A stretch of DNA of 64,000 nucleotides from Acidobacteriaceae bacterium (GTDB lineage Bacteria; Acidobacteriota; Terriglobia; Terriglobales; Acidobacteriaceae), in contig JAOAPN010000002.1 of assembly GCA_025462885.1 (NCBI GenBank), positions 372,001 to 436,000 on the forward strand, read 5' to 3'. The notes beneath the pieces were generated by a model that had not been told where the DNA came from, did not search any database, and saw only the letters and a list, made by a program, of their open reading frames with translations. The position numbers were made by a program, and so were the translations under genes. Numbering within the stretch: the stretch's first letter is position 1; each line of letters opens with the position of its first letter. This document shows positions 7,172 through 16,392 of this stretch, one piece after another.

Positions 7172-9058
7172 TTAATCCACGAGGTGGAAGTTGACGACGA
7201 TGGAGGTATCCACCTCCGTCGGTTCTCCATTCAGCAGATAGGGTTTGTACTTCCATGTCTTAACGGCGGCGATCGCGCTCTGTTGCAGCGTGAGCGGTCC
7301 GCTGACGACCTTCAGGTTCTCGACCGTGCCTGCTTTTGAGATCATCGCGTGGAGCACCACGGAGCCGGAGATATGGGCTGTCTTGGCGAACGCAGGGTAG
7401 ATGGGATTCTGCCCGGAGATCTTCGCTCCCTCCATCATGCCGCCCGAGACTGCATGGGGTGTGGACGGCCTCTCCGGTACGGGCGGAATCCTCACGACAG
7501 GTGCGGGGGCTGTCCTTTCCGCAGTCGCGGCAGCAGGGGGAAGGATTGCGGAGGCGGTGGTCAGGCGCGGGGCTGGGCTGGGTGTGGCTGTAGCGGTAGT
7601 TGCAGCGGTGTTCGCTGGAGCGACTGACAAGGTGGTTCCGGCGTTCGCCGCAGGGGGAGGGGGGATGCTGGATTGGGGGCTCCCATTTTTGGCCGAATCA
7701 GCAAGCTTCGCAGGTTCGGACTCCGACGCCGATTCCGGATTGTCCTGGCGGGTCTCCGCTGTGAGCTTGTTTGGCGTCTTTTCTGGAGGACGGTTTGGCT
7801 TTGGATGACTCGGCGCGGGAACCGATGCTGTGCCGGTCGGAATCGGCGTGCTGTCGCTTGCGACCCCGGTGCTGCCACTGCCAGTTGTCACGTTGGTGGG
7901 ATTCACTGCCTTCGGTCTGAACCACCACGGCGCAGAGAGGCCGACGCCGACCAGCAGGAGCAGCGTCGCGCCCATCAGGATGCGCTTGCTGGAATCTTCT
8001 GGACCGGCCAGCCCGGTTTCCGCGACAGGGACGGCATGGATGGAGGTGCTCTGGACAGGTTTTACTTCGAGCTTCGGTCGGGGGATCGGCGTGACCTTCG
8101 TTGCTGAGGGCGCGGTCGAAGACGGTGTGGGGATCGACGGCTGCTGCGTCGCGAGGATGGGGAGGCGCTCCGATGCAGGGATTGAAAGCTCCTGCGCGGC
8201 CGGGACGGGTGGCTCCAGGGTGGCAGCGATGCTCGATTCCGACTCCAGTGCCGCTGGGATTGGTAGTGTCTCGGCTAAAACGGCTGCAGGAACGGGTGTG
8301 GCTGGCGCGATCGCCTGATAGGACCAACTCTCGCGCTGACCGGAGGAGAGTGCCTGGGCTTCTGCGTATACGCTGTGGTGGGTGACCCCGGCTTGTGCTC
8401 TCGGAGCAGGAAGAATGGGTTCACGGAGCTCCGCGGGTTGTATGGCTGATTCTGTGTCCTTCGAAGCTTGCGATGGTACCGGGGTGACCGGTTCCTCCTG
8501 CTCCCCTCGCGCTATGGGTAAGGGAGCGGAAGGATGCGCGGCTTCCATGCCGAATTGAGCTTCAAACGCCGCTTTCAGCAGTGCGACATCAGCCCTTAGC
8601 TTGTCCACGTCCGAAGCCTTGGGGTCGCTTGCCGCGGCTTTGGCGTCAAGTGCTTCTACGAGGTCAGGAGCTGCTTCCGGAGGCGATATTTCGATGAGGC
8701 TGTTGAGATCTTCGCCTGCGAGCAGGCATCCCAGCTCTCCTACGAGGCGCCTTGGTTCGCGTCCTGCTGCGACCATCTCGGCGACGCTGCGTCCGGTGAC
8801 GGCCTGCATCACAACTTCGATGACGACCCCGTTCATGGCGGAGATCGAGAGCTCGGAGCTTTCGTCGCTTAGTCGCGCGACCATGGACCAGAACTCCATG
8901 GCTAGTAGTTTGTCGGCGCCGAGCGCCTTGAGGAACGCTGCCAGATGCTGGGGAGATCCGATCGAAATAGTGTGCATCGAGCAGACGGACCGGATGCTTT
9001 TTACATAGTGGCTCTCGGTCGAATCGTCAGCCGGCGAGATTGCGCGCACACCAGACAT
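7172..9058 (-). CDS. TonB-family energy transducer with an unusual cytoplasmic N-terminal region
   Basis: A 628-residue protein whose C-terminus (about 540-628) is a TonB C-terminal domain, the part that contacts outer-membrane receptors and transmits proton-motive force. A single membrane span (ATLLLLVGVGLSAPWWF) sits near residues 357-378. It is followed by a long Pro/Thr/Ala periplasmic spacer. Unlike canonical TonB, about 350 residues precede the membrane span: a folded-looking N-terminal ~150 residues of no recognised family, then a Pro/Glu/Ala-rich region. AGGAG precedes the ATG. No exbB/exbD is adjacent. It may serve the large TonB-dependent receptors elsewhere in the window, but no sequence link shows this. 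Confidence 0.8.
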   Translation of the reverse strand: MSGVRAISPADDSTESHYVKSIRSVCSMHTISIGSPQHLAAFLKALGADKLLAMEFWSMVARLSDESSELSISAMNGVVIEVVMQAVTGRSVAEMVAAGREPRRLVGELGCLLAGEDLNSLIEISPPEAAPDLVEALDAKAAASDPKASDVDKLRADVALLKAAFEAQFGMEAAHPSAPLPIARGEQEEPVTPVPSQASKDTESAIQPAELREPILPAPRAQAGVTHHSVYAEAQALSSGQRESWSYQAIAPATPVPAAVLAETLPIPAALESESSIAATLEPPVPAAQELSIPASERLPILATQQPSIPTPSSTAPSATKVTPIPRPKLEVKPVQSTSIHAVPVAETGLAGPEDSSKRILMGATLLLLVGVGLSAPWWFRPKAVNPTNVTTGSGSTGVASDSTPIPTGTASVPAPSHPKPNRPPEKTPNKLTAETRQDNPESASESEPAKLADSAKNGSPQSSIPPPPAANAGTTLSVAPANTAATTATATPSPAPRLTTASAILPPAAATAERTAPAPVVRIPPVPERPSTPHAVSGGMMEGAKISGQNPIYPAFAKTAHISGSVVLHAMISKAGTVENLKVVSGPLTLQQSAIAAVKTWKYKPYLLNGEPTEVDTSIVVNFHLVD

Positions 9059-9237
9059 GATGTCTCCTGGATCCAGGGCCCCCGGCCTTTGCGACCGCCA
9101 CCACGGAGGACTTGCGCGTACGTCTCTGTTCGCTTCCCTCGTTACCCAAGCCTCGTCGGCCCAAGCAAGGTATCAACTCTGCACGGTGTGTTCGGGCGTG
9201 TCAATTCATTTCGCGCTATTTCGTGATGGCCCTGGGT

Positions 9238-10032
9238 TTAGTGACGGCCGGTGTAGCGGTAGATGGCGCACTCTTCGTCGCCGGTGGAGCCGTACTCCTT
9301 CTGGGCGGCGATGGCGGCGAGGTCGGCTACGTGGTCTTCGGGAGACATGGAGACCGGACCTAAGAAGAGGCGGGTGAAGGCCGGGTGATGGTCGAGGACG
9401 GCGCGGCACTCGGCGTTGACGTAGAGCAGGTCGAAGGCGGGGGTGATCTTCTTTGCTGCGAACTGTTTGGCGAACTGGGTCTCGATGCGGCGGAGGAGTG
9501 AACGTAGCACCGGGGCTTCAAAAGGATGGAAGAGGAAGGCGACGCAGGGGGTGACGGGCAGGTCGAAGGTGAGGGCATCCTGCTGCAGGAGATCGGTGCG
9601 AGCGAGGCGAGGGGCGGTGGGGTCGTCGGCGTGGGAGGCCTGCCAGAGATCGAGGTTGCGCTGGGCAATGTCGGCGAGGTCGGGGTTGAGTTCGATGCCG
9701 ATGACCCTGCGGAAGGGAAGCTCAGAGGCGACCAGCATGGCACGGCCTTTACCGGCACCGAAGTCGATGAAGGTGTAGTCGTGGATGGGATGGGGTGGTA
9801 CGGTCTCGCGCCACTGGGCGATGAGGGTACGGAGAATGCTGGGGGCGACGCCGTAGTAGGCGGTGACGTGCTCGTCGTTAGGGTGGCCGGTGACGAGGTT
9901 AGCGGCAGGAACGAGGCCGCTGGTATCGACGCCGTGGGCCAGATCGAAGGGGTGGATGGGGGTGGTGGTGAGCTTGAGGAGATCGCGCGGGCGCTTCTTG
10001 GCGGGGACCAGCGAGGGTCTTGCAGTCTTCAT
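9238..10032 (-). CDS. Class I SAM-dependent methyltransferase
   Basis: A 264-residue cytoplasmic protein with the Rossmann-type methyltransferase motif I (FIDFGAGKGRAML near residues 90-102) and an acidic residue after beta-2 (GIELN). The substrate is not evident. It is downstream of the DUF59 gene. The junction is odd: the DUF59 stop overlaps an ATG that opens a five-codon frame (MKTAK then stop), and that stop in turn overlaps the ATG used here. The 14-base segment around the start is tandemly duplicated. There is no ribosome site, so translation probably depends on reinitiation from upstream. Confidence 0.75.
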   Translation of the reverse strand: MKTARPSLVPAKKRPRDLLKLTTTPIHPFDLAHGVDTSGLVPAANLVTGHPNDEHVTAYYGVAPSILRTLIAQWRETVPPHPIHDYTFIDFGAGKGRAMLVASELPFRRVIGIELNPDLADIAQRNLDLWQASHADDPTAPRLARTDLLQQDALTFDLPVTPCVAFLFHPFEAPVLRSLLRRIETQFAKQFAAKKITPAFDLLYVNAECRAVLDHHPAFTRLFLGPVSMSPEDHVADLAAIAAQKEYGSTGDEECAIYRYTGRH

Positions 10033-10042
10033 TTGGCAGTCT

Positions 10043-10423
10043 TCATTGGTTACGGCTTATCTGGATGAGGTTGGGATTGCCTTCGAGACCGAGGATGCGG
10101 CGGCCGGCGGGGGTGATGTGTTGAGGGGACCAGATGGGGCTGTCGAGGAGGATGACTTCGGTGTGGAGTATCTGCTCGAGGCCCGCGAGGCGATTCTGAA
10201 TCTGCGCCGAAAGCTGGGCCTGGGAGGCTTCGTCCTGGGTAGCGGGGATGATCTCTATTACGACGATGTACTTCGGAGGGACGCCGGGGATGCCGGCGCC
10301 GGGAGCTTCGGGATCGTGCGTGAGGGTGATGGAACGGACGAGGCCGAGATCGACGATGTTGCAGGGGAGCACGGGGTCGAAGCAGTCGCGGAGTGCGGCC
10401 TGAATGTCGGCGTTGGTGAGCAT
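10043..10423 (-). CDS. DUF59 / MIP18-family metal-sulfur cluster assembly factor
   Basis: A 126-residue protein of the DUF59 family (SufT/PaaD-like), whose members help mature or transfer Fe-S clusters in the cytoplasm. The family signature is seen as DPVLPCNIVDLGLV near residues 14-27; it contains the Cys often conserved in these carriers. The chosen ATG at 10423 puts the motif at the normal distance from the start; the frame extends further upstream only as a proline-rich shadow. The stop overlaps the short leader frame before the methyltransferase gene, so the two are probably co-translated. Confidence 0.82.
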   Translation of the reverse strand: MLTNADIQAALRDCFDPVLPCNIVDLGLVRSITLTHDPEAPGAGIPGVPPKYIVVIEIIPATQDEASQAQLSAQIQNRLAGLEQILHTEVILLDSPIWSPQHITPAGRRILGLEGNPNLIQISRNQ

Positions 10424-10490
10424 CTTTCTTGATGATAGATGCTTGCAGGTAGAAAGATGCGGTGGTGGGGTTCGTTCGTACGGCTTGGGA

Positions 10491-11570
10491 CTAGTGGCTG
10501 CCTCCGCCTGCTGCGGTGGTCGTCGAGATGTTGGACCAGGCGAGGCCGTCGGCCAGGTTGCCGGCGTCGATGAGGGCTGTGACTTTGAAGGTGGCAAGGT
10601 CGATGGCTGCTACTTTGTGGTCGTTGTTGCAGGAGACGTAGGCGACTTTGCCGTCGGGACGGATGAGGACTTCCTGCGGCTGGGCGGGGACATCGATGGT
10701 CTGGGTGACGGTGAGGGTTTTGAGGTCGATGATGGCGACCTTCGAGGACTTGGAGAGGCAGAGGATGAGGTAACGGCCGTCGTGGGTGGAGGCGCTGCCG
10801 TAGCCGGTGCCGGGGAGCGGGATCCAGGTCTTGAGCTTGCGGGTGGCGGTGTCGATGACGGCGAGGCGGGGCTTGTCCCAATCGGAGGTGAAGAGGAGCT
10901 TGTCGTCGTTCGAGACGGAGATGCGCTGGACGCGGACTTTGCCGGGGGTTGCGTCGGGGCCGGCGTTGGGACCGGCACCCGGACCTTCGATGGGAATGAC
11001 GGTGAGGAGCTTATGGGTGTTGAGATCCAGGACCGAGACGGAGCTGGGTCCGACGTTGGTGGTGTAGGCGAACTTGCCGTCGTGGGAGAGGGCGAACATG
11101 TGCGACTCGGCCGCGCCGGTGGGGATCTTGTAGAGAATCTTCAGGGTCTTGGGGTCGATGGCGGTGATGGCCTGATCGAGTTCGGTGGAGACGTAAAGGA
11201 CGTTGCGTTTGGTGTCGAAGATGGGCAAGTGCGGGCGGACGGGGTGGCCGAAGTCGACGGTGCCGGTGATCTTGCGGGAGGGAAGATCGATGACGAGCAT
11301 CTCCTGGCCGTCGGTGCCGGGACGGCCTACTCCGGCGTTGCCGTAGATGGGGACGTAGGCGGTACGGCCGTCGGGCGAGGTGGTGACCTCGTGGCCGGTG
11401 ATGCGGTCTTCCTGGATGGCGACAGTCTGGGTTGCGGACGCCGCGTCGATCAGGGAGAGGGTGTGATCTTTCTGGTTGGCGACCAGGAGGGTGCCGGAGG
11501 ACTGGGCGAAGGCAGGGGCAGCGGCGAGGCAGAGGAGGATCAGGCGGCCGGTGATAGGTGCAGTCTTCAT
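10491..11570 (-). CDS. Secreted YVTN/YncE-like beta-propeller protein
   Basis: A 359-residue protein with a clear signal peptide (about 1-22, ending AFAQ) followed by six or seven repeats of ~42 residues. The repeats have the pattern of YVTN/YncE propellers, with recurring VIDLxTxK segments followed by SPDG or SHDG turns. Such proteins are periplasmic or extracellular seven-bladed propellers of mostly unknown role. It starts 75 bp after the polyprenyl synthase stop on the same strand and ends 67 bp before the DUF59 start, so all three may share a transcript. Confidence 0.83.
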   Translation of the reverse strand: MKTAPITGRLILLCLAAAPAFAQSSGTLLVANQKDHTLSLIDAASATQTVAIQEDRITGHEVTTSPDGRTAYVPIYGNAGVGRPGTDGQEMLVIDLPSRKITGTVDFGHPVRPHLPIFDTKRNVLYVSTELDQAITAIDPKTLKILYKIPTGAAESHMFALSHDGKFAYTTNVGPSSVSVLDLNTHKLLTVIPIEGPGAGPNAGPDATPGKVRVQRISVSNDDKLLFTSDWDKPRLAVIDTATRKLKTWIPLPGTGYGSASTHDGRYLILCLSKSSKVAIIDLKTLTVTQTIDVPAQPQEVLIRPDGKVAYVSCNNDHKVAAIDLATFKVTALIDAGNLADGLAWSNISTTTAAGGGSH

Positions 11571-11644
11571 AGGCCGCTGAGTTTACATGGCGGAGTATGC
11601 GGGTGGGAAGGGTCGCTGGAAGTGGGATTTGATTTGAAGCGGCC

Positions 11645-12592
11645 CTAGTTCTTTCGTTCGACGAGGTAAAGGGCGAGGGACTTGAGCGGGGTAGCGGCTT
11701 CGCCGAAGGGGGCGAGGGCCTCGAAAGCGTCGGCGATGAGTTGTTCGGCGTCTTTGAGGGACTGGTCGATGCCGTAGACAGCGGGCCAGGTGGCCTTGAT
11801 GCTGGCGGTATCTTTGCCGGCGGTCTTGCCGAGTTCTTCGGAGCTTTGGGTCATGTCGAGGACATCGTCGACGATCTGGAAGGCCAGGCCGGCCTTTTCG
11901 CCGAAGGTGCGGAGGCGGTGAACCCAGGTCTCAGAATCGAGACCTGGGGCACCCGGATTTGTGCTGAGGCCGTAGAGGCCGCCGGAGACGATGCTGGTGG
12001 TGATGAGAGCTCCGGTCTTGGCGCGGTGGATGGACTCGACCAGCTCGGCGGTGGGCGGGGTGCCTTCGGATTCAATGTCGACGACCTGTCCGCCGATCAT
12101 GCCGGGGGGCAGCGGGCTGTGCGTGCCTACTCCGGTACCGACGGCGAGGGAGATGTCTTTCAGGATCGCTACTGTGGTCGCGGGTGCGGAGGGAAGCTGG
12201 GCGATGGTCTGGAAGGCCAGGGTCTGGAGGGCGTCACCGGCGAGGATGGCGATGGCTTCGCCGAAGACCTTGTGGCAGGTGGGCTGGCCGCGGCGGAGGT
12301 CGTCGTTGTCGAGAGCGGGAAGGTCGTCGTGGATCAGCGAGTAGGTGTGGAGCATCTCGAGCGCCGCGCCGAGGTCGGCTGCGCCTGCGGGAATCTCTTT
12401 TCCGCCAGAGACCATGCGGGCGGCTTCCATGCAGAGGATGGGGCGGAGGCGCTTGCCGCCTGCGAAGGTGCTGTGGCGCATCGCCCGGTGGATGGAGTGG
12501 GGGAGCGTGTCGGGAGAAGGCAGGAGTCGTTCGAGGGCGGCATCAGTGCTTTGCGCGCCGGAGGTCAGCAGGGTTTGTACTGTAGATTGCAT
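11645..12592 (-). CDS. ispA: Polyprenyl diphosphate synthase (farnesyl/geranylgeranyl type)
   Basis: A 315-residue trans-isoprenyl diphosphate synthase that condenses isopentenyl diphosphate with allylic diphosphates. The first aspartate-rich motif runs from Asp89-Asp90 to Asp95 (DDLPALDNDD) with RRG after it; the second, DDVLD, is near residues 240-245. GGKRLRP at 45-51 binds the diphosphate. Length and motif spacing match bacterial IspA-type enzymes; chain length of the product cannot be fixed from sequence alone. It is followed by the propeller gene and preceded by the large membrane protein gene, all on the minus strand. Confidence 0.9.
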   Translation of the reverse strand: MQSTVQTLLTSGAQSTDAALERLLPSPDTLPHSIHRAMRHSTFAGGKRLRPILCMEAARMVSGGKEIPAGAADLGAALEMLHTYSLIHDDLPALDNDDLRRGQPTCHKVFGEAIAILAGDALQTLAFQTIAQLPSAPATTVAILKDISLAVGTGVGTHSPLPPGMIGGQVVDIESEGTPPTAELVESIHRAKTGALITTSIVSGGLYGLSTNPGAPGLDSETWVHRLRTFGEKAGLAFQIVDDVLDMTQSSEELGKTAGKDTASIKATWPAVYGIDQSLKDAEQLIADAFEALAPFGEAATPLKSLALYLVERKN

Positions 12593-12622
12593 CGAATTCG
12601 ATGGTAAATCAGTTGGAAGTTC

Positions 12623-14338
12623 TCAGGTGTCAGTGCGGGTGTTGCTTTGCAGGATGAGAGTGATCAGGAGGATGAGGGAGAGGGCGGTGAGGATCAGGCC
12701 GAGGGTCTGGTCTGGGAGTTGGGTGTAGGTGAGGTGGATTTGAGAGGGGCCGGCGGGGATGGGGATGGCGATGAGGCCGTCGAGGCGCGCTTCTCGTTCG
12801 GGAATGAGGGCGTTGTTGCGGATGAGGTGCCAGGCTGGGTAGTTGCGAAGGTTGAGGATCAGGGTTTGGGGGATGGGGGAGTTGACGGTGAGATCGCGTG
12901 GGACGGGGCCGGGATGGGTGTTGATTGGGGCTGCGGATTCGGGGTCAGGGGAGAGCCAGTAGGGTGGGTTGGCGTGGGCGAGGGCGTCGTTGTCGGCGGA
13001 GATCGGGGTGTATTCATCGGTGGGTTCGGAGCCCTGGGTAGTACGGAACTGGGTGGTGCGGGCTGCGACGGTGTCTTCGGGATCGCAGGTCTGGCGGAAG
13101 ACGGTGTAGGCGGGACAGGTCAGGGCGGCGGCCAGGAGCAGGGCAACGGTGGTTGTTACGGCTGGCTTGAGGGTGACGGTTCGCAGGGACAGGGCTGTGG
13201 CGAGGCTCGCTGCGGCGGCAAGTAGAGCCAGTAGGCGCCAGGGGAATTGGAGGAAGGCCAGTTCCGGGAGGTGATGCCAGAGGGGGAGAGAGATGGGGGT
13301 CAGGAGGATGACGATGGTCGCGGTGAGGACGGCCAGTGCGTAGAGAGTCAACCGAGAAAATTCCGGAATCTCGTTCTTCGCAGAGGGGGCATCCGCTTTC
13401 GTTCTTGTGGTTTTCAGGGCGACGGCTGCCAGCGCGATCACGGTAACGGCTAGGAGGATGAGAGCGATGGTGGAGGCGGTGTGGAGGACGGTGTCGTGGA
13501 AGATGGCTTCGGCCAGCGCGTCTGGGTCGGTGATGCCGGCGGTGGTGTGGTGGAAGAGGGTATTGTCCTGAATGCGGAGGCCGGGGAGGATGGCCATGTC
13601 GATCTCGACGTAGCGGCGCTCCCAGGCGGCGGGGACGAGGTAGAAGGCGGCCAGGCCGAGGCCGAGGGCGGTTCCAGTGGCTGAGGTGAGGGCGAGGCGC
13701 AGGCGGGTGTCTCTCTCCAGAATGAGTCGGGTCGGGATGAGTCGGACGAGGGTGATGAGGGCGAGGGCGTAGCAGCACATCACGCCGGCGGGGGCGTTGG
13801 AGAGCCAGAGCAGGGCGATGGGGATTGCGATGCGTGGGATGGTGGGGCGCTCTCGCAGGATGGCGTCAAGGAGCAGTGGGATCCAGATGGCGGCGAGCAG
13901 TTCGGCGTAGGCGGTGCGCTCGTAGGCGGTGAAGAGGACATACGGGTTGGTGAGGTAGAAGACTGCGGCGAGCAGCGCGGCGGTGGTGCCGACGAAGCTG
14001 CGGGCCAGGCGGTTGAACGCGAGGCCTGCTCCAGTGAGGACGAGCCACGTGTAAGCAATCGGCGTCCAGGTCCACGGCATGATGAGGCCGAGGATTGCTC
14101 CCAGGGTCCAGGAGAGGGGAGGGTAGAAGACGAAGCGGGGCTCCCCTGCGTTCCAGCCCGGGGTGAAGGCCCATTGGGGATGCAGGGTGCCGTGGGTGAA
14201 CTGACGGGCGGCTTCGAGCCAGTTGAGGATGTGGAAGTCGAAGTCATGGCCGCAGGAGCAGTCGTGCAGCAGCAGCGGCAGGATGGGGATAAGCGCGGCG
14301 AGAGGGATGAGGAAGAGATGGAGGCGGCCGCGCTTCAT
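12623..14338 (-). CDS. Large polytopic membrane protein, GT-C-like
   Basis: A 571-residue protein with about ten or more predicted membrane spans between residues 5 and 440, then a ~100-residue loop and a final span near the C-terminus. An acidic CSCGHDFDFHILNW stretch directly after the first span, and a periplasmic loop with FVFYPPLSW, resemble membrane proteins of the GT-C glycosyltransferase and '6-pyruvoyl-tetrahydropterin synthase-related' type found in Acidobacteria. The substrate is unknown. The ATG at 14338 has GGAG before it; the reading frame upstream runs through the hairpin at 14411-14460 and is not coding. Confidence 0.65.
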   Translation of the reverse strand: MKRGRLHLFLIPLAALIPILPLLLHDCSCGHDFDFHILNWLEAARQFTHGTLHPQWAFTPGWNAGEPRFVFYPPLSWTLGAILGLIMPWTWTPIAYTWLVLTGAGLAFNRLARSFVGTTAALLAAVFYLTNPYVLFTAYERTAYAELLAAIWIPLLLDAILRERPTIPRIAIPIALLWLSNAPAGVMCCYALALITLVRLIPTRLILERDTRLRLALTSATGTALGLGLAAFYLVPAAWERRYVEIDMAILPGLRIQDNTLFHHTTAGITDPDALAEAIFHDTVLHTASTIALILLAVTVIALAAVALKTTRTKADAPSAKNEIPEFSRLTLYALAVLTATIVILLTPISLPLWHHLPELAFLQFPWRLLALLAAAASLATALSLRTVTLKPAVTTTVALLLAAALTCPAYTVFRQTCDPEDTVAARTTQFRTTQGSEPTDEYTPISADNDALAHANPPYWLSPDPESAAPINTHPGPVPRDLTVNSPIPQTLILNLRNYPAWHLIRNNALIPEREARLDGLIAIPIPAGPSQIHLTYTQLPDQTLGLILTALSLILLITLILQSNTRTDT

Positions 14339-14410
14339 ATCTCCGAGAGTATCTCTTCTGCTGCTGCTGCGCGCAGGGCGGTCCTTTTCGTGGAGGGTAC
14401 AGAATTCATT

Positions 14411-14460
14411 GGTCCTCCCGTTGGTCGGCACGGTGGTTTGTTGCGACCAACGGGAGCACC
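14411..14460. terminator. Strong inverted repeat after the ammonia-lyase gene
   Basis: A perfect 13-bp inverted repeat, CTCCCGTTGGTCG (14415-14427) and its complement (14444-14456), with a 16-base loop and three more paired bases beyond one mismatch. It lies just past the eutB stop. There is no T-run on either strand, so it may be a processing/stability hairpin or an attenuator rather than an intrinsic terminator. Confidence 0.5.
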
Positions 14461-14511
14461 CTGCGAAGCCCAATACACGTCATGAAATGGCCGCCGCCCG
14501 CGTAGGGCGCT

Positions 14512-15894
14512 TTAGGGCAGGAGCGAGGGAAACGAGAGGTGTAAGGAAGCGGGCGAGGCAAGCCAGGCTTCAAACTCGGGTGCGGGACGGAGGTGGAGCA
14601 GGGTGCGGAGGTAGAGGGCGTCGTGGAAGCTGGTGGACTGGTAGTGGAGCATGATGTCGTCGGCTCCCGGAACTCCCATGATGTAGTTGACGCCGGCGGC
14701 CCCGAGCATGGTCAGGAGGGCGTCCATATCGTCGTTGTCGGCCTCGGCGTGATTGGTATAGCAGATATCGCAACCCATGGGGAGGCCGAGGAGCTTGCCG
14801 CAGAAGTGGTCTTCGAGGCCGGCGCGGAGGATCTGTTTGCCATCGTAAAGATATTCGGGACCGATGAAGCCTACGACGGTGTTGACCAGCATCGGAGAGA
14901 AATGTCGGGCCACGGCATAGGCCCGGGCCTCGAGAGTTTGCTGGTCGATGCCGTGGTGGGCGTTGGCGGAGAGGGAGCTGCCTTGTCCGGTCTCGAAGTA
15001 CAGGATGTTTTCGCCGCCGGGTTCGGGGGCGTTGGGATCGTCGGTGGGAGATGCGATGCCACCGCGCTTCAGGCTGCGGGCCTGCTGGTGCGCTTCTTCG
15101 AGGAGAGAGAGGCTGACGCCGAAGCTGGTGTTGGTGGCCTCGGTGCCGCCGATGGATTGGAAGAGCAGGTCGAGGGGAGCGCCCTGATCCATGGCCTGCA
15201 TCTGCGTGGTGATGTGGGCGAGGACGCAGGATTGGGTTGGAATCGCGAAGCGGCGGCGGGCCTGGTCGATGAGGCGCAGAAGTCGGGAAACGGTGGCGGG
15301 GGAGTCACTGACGGGGTTGATACCGATGACGGCATCGCCGGAGCCGAGGAGTAGTCCGTCGAGGATGGAGGCGGCGATGCCGGCGGGGTCGTCGGTGGGG
15401 TGATTGGGCTGGAGGCGGGTGGAGAGGCGGCCGGGAAGTCCGACGGTGGTACGGAAGCGGGTAACGACAGAGATCTTGCGGGCGACCAGGACGAGATCCT
15501 GCAGGCGCATGAGCTTGGAGACGGCGGCGGCCATCTCGGGGGTGAGGCCGGTGCTGAGGGCAGAGAGGCGCTCGGGCGTGGCTTCGTCGGAGAGGAGATA
15601 GTCGCGCAGCTCGCCTACGGTGAGGGAGCTTACGGATGCGAAGGCCTGTGTGTCGTTGGTGTCGACGATGAGGCGGGTGACTTCGTCGGACTCGTAGGGG
15701 ATGAGGGCTTCGTTGAGGAAGGTGGTGAGGGGCAGATCGGCGAGGGCGATCTGTGCGGCGACGCGCTGCTGGGCAGAGGTTGCGGCGATGCCGGCGAGGA
15801 CGTCTCCGGAGCGGGCGGGAGTAGCCTTGGCGAGCAGGTCGGCGAGGGTTGGGAAGGTGTAGCGGATGCTGCCGATGGTGTGGGCGTAGGGCAT
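14512..15894 (-). CDS. eutB: Ethanolamine ammonia-lyase large subunit
   Basis: A 460-residue homologue of EutB, the catalytic TIM-barrel subunit of the adenosylcobalamin-dependent enzyme that splits ethanolamine into acetaldehyde and ammonia. Length and conserved blocks match (for example INPVSDSP, FETGQGSSLSANAHHG, MGCDICYTNHAEADNDD and YIMGVPGADD). The small subunit EutC, needed for cobalamin binding and normally encoded directly downstream, is absent: only a hairpin and a membrane protein gene follow. No permease or microcompartment gene is nearby. The gene starts 48 bp after the MarR stop and is probably in that operon. I see no cobalamin riboswitch in front of it. Confidence 0.92.
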   Translation of the reverse strand: MPYAHTIGSIRYTFPTLADLLAKATPARSGDVLAGIAATSAQQRVAAQIALADLPLTTFLNEALIPYESDEVTRLIVDTNDTQAFASVSSLTVGELRDYLLSDEATPERLSALSTGLTPEMAAAVSKLMRLQDLVLVARKISVVTRFRTTVGLPGRLSTRLQPNHPTDDPAGIAASILDGLLLGSGDAVIGINPVSDSPATVSRLLRLIDQARRRFAIPTQSCVLAHITTQMQAMDQGAPLDLLFQSIGGTEATNTSFGVSLSLLEEAHQQARSLKRGGIASPTDDPNAPEPGGENILYFETGQGSSLSANAHHGIDQQTLEARAYAVARHFSPMLVNTVVGFIGPEYLYDGKQILRAGLEDHFCGKLLGLPMGCDICYTNHAEADNDDMDALLTMLGAAGVNYIMGVPGADDIMLHYQSTSFHDALYLRTLLHLRPAPEFEAWLASPASLHLSFPSLLP

Positions 15895-15942
15895 GCTGGC
15901 TTCTACGCTAGCAGGTGTGGAGTGACGGCAGGTGCCAGGAAC

Positions 15943-16392
15943 TCAGAGGTTGGCGGTGTGCGCTGACTGGGTGAGGATGCGTAAACCTTTCCACATCGTG
16001 TCCCATTCGGCGGAGGTCATGGCGGATTGGAGTTGGGTCTGGGCCTTCTGCCAGTCTGCGTGGGAGGACTTGACGAGGCGTTGGCCTGCGCGGGTGAGGT
16101 GCAGGACTAGCTCTTTCTGGCCTTCAATTTTCGCGGACTTGACCCAGCCGTTCTTCTGGAGGAGTTTCAGGTTGCGCGAGAGGGTGGTCTTGTCGAAGCC
16201 GAGGACGCTGGCGAGGGCCACCTGACTCTTCCCCGGCTGTGCATTGAGGAACGAGAGGATAGAGAGTTGGGAGGCTTCGAGGCCGTGGTCGCGGAGATGC
16301 GAACCGTAGAGCTGGGTCACGAGGCGCGAGGCCCGGCGCACGGTCGCGCAGGCGCAGGGCAGGTCGGGGAGAACCTGGTTGATCGTCTTCAT
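15943..16392 (-). CDS. MarR-family transcriptional regulator
   Basis: A 149-residue winged-helix regulator of normal MarR length. The recognition region VLGFDKTTLSRNLKLLQKNGWV lies around residues 63-84 and is followed by the wing (GQKELVLHLT). Two Cys near the N-terminus (CACATVRRAS) are notable and could make it a redox or metal sensor, but this is only a possibility. Its ATG overlaps the stop of the YCII-like gene by four bases. The palindrome at 16831-16846 upstream of that gene is a good operator candidate, implying autoregulation of the gene pair and perhaps of eutB. Confidence 0.9.
   Translation of the reverse strand: MKTINQVLPDLPCACATVRRASRLVTQLYGSHLRDHGLEASQLSILSFLNAQPGKSQVALASVLGFDKTTLSRNLKLLQKNGWVKSAKIEGQKELVLHLTRAGQRLVKSSHADWQKAQTQLQSAMTSAEWDTMWKGLRILTQSAHTANL

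Noticed and set aside
15895..15942. Cobalamin riboswitch before eutB
   Set aside because: The gap to marR is only 48 bp, too short for a cobalamin aptamer, and no B12-box-like sequence was seen.
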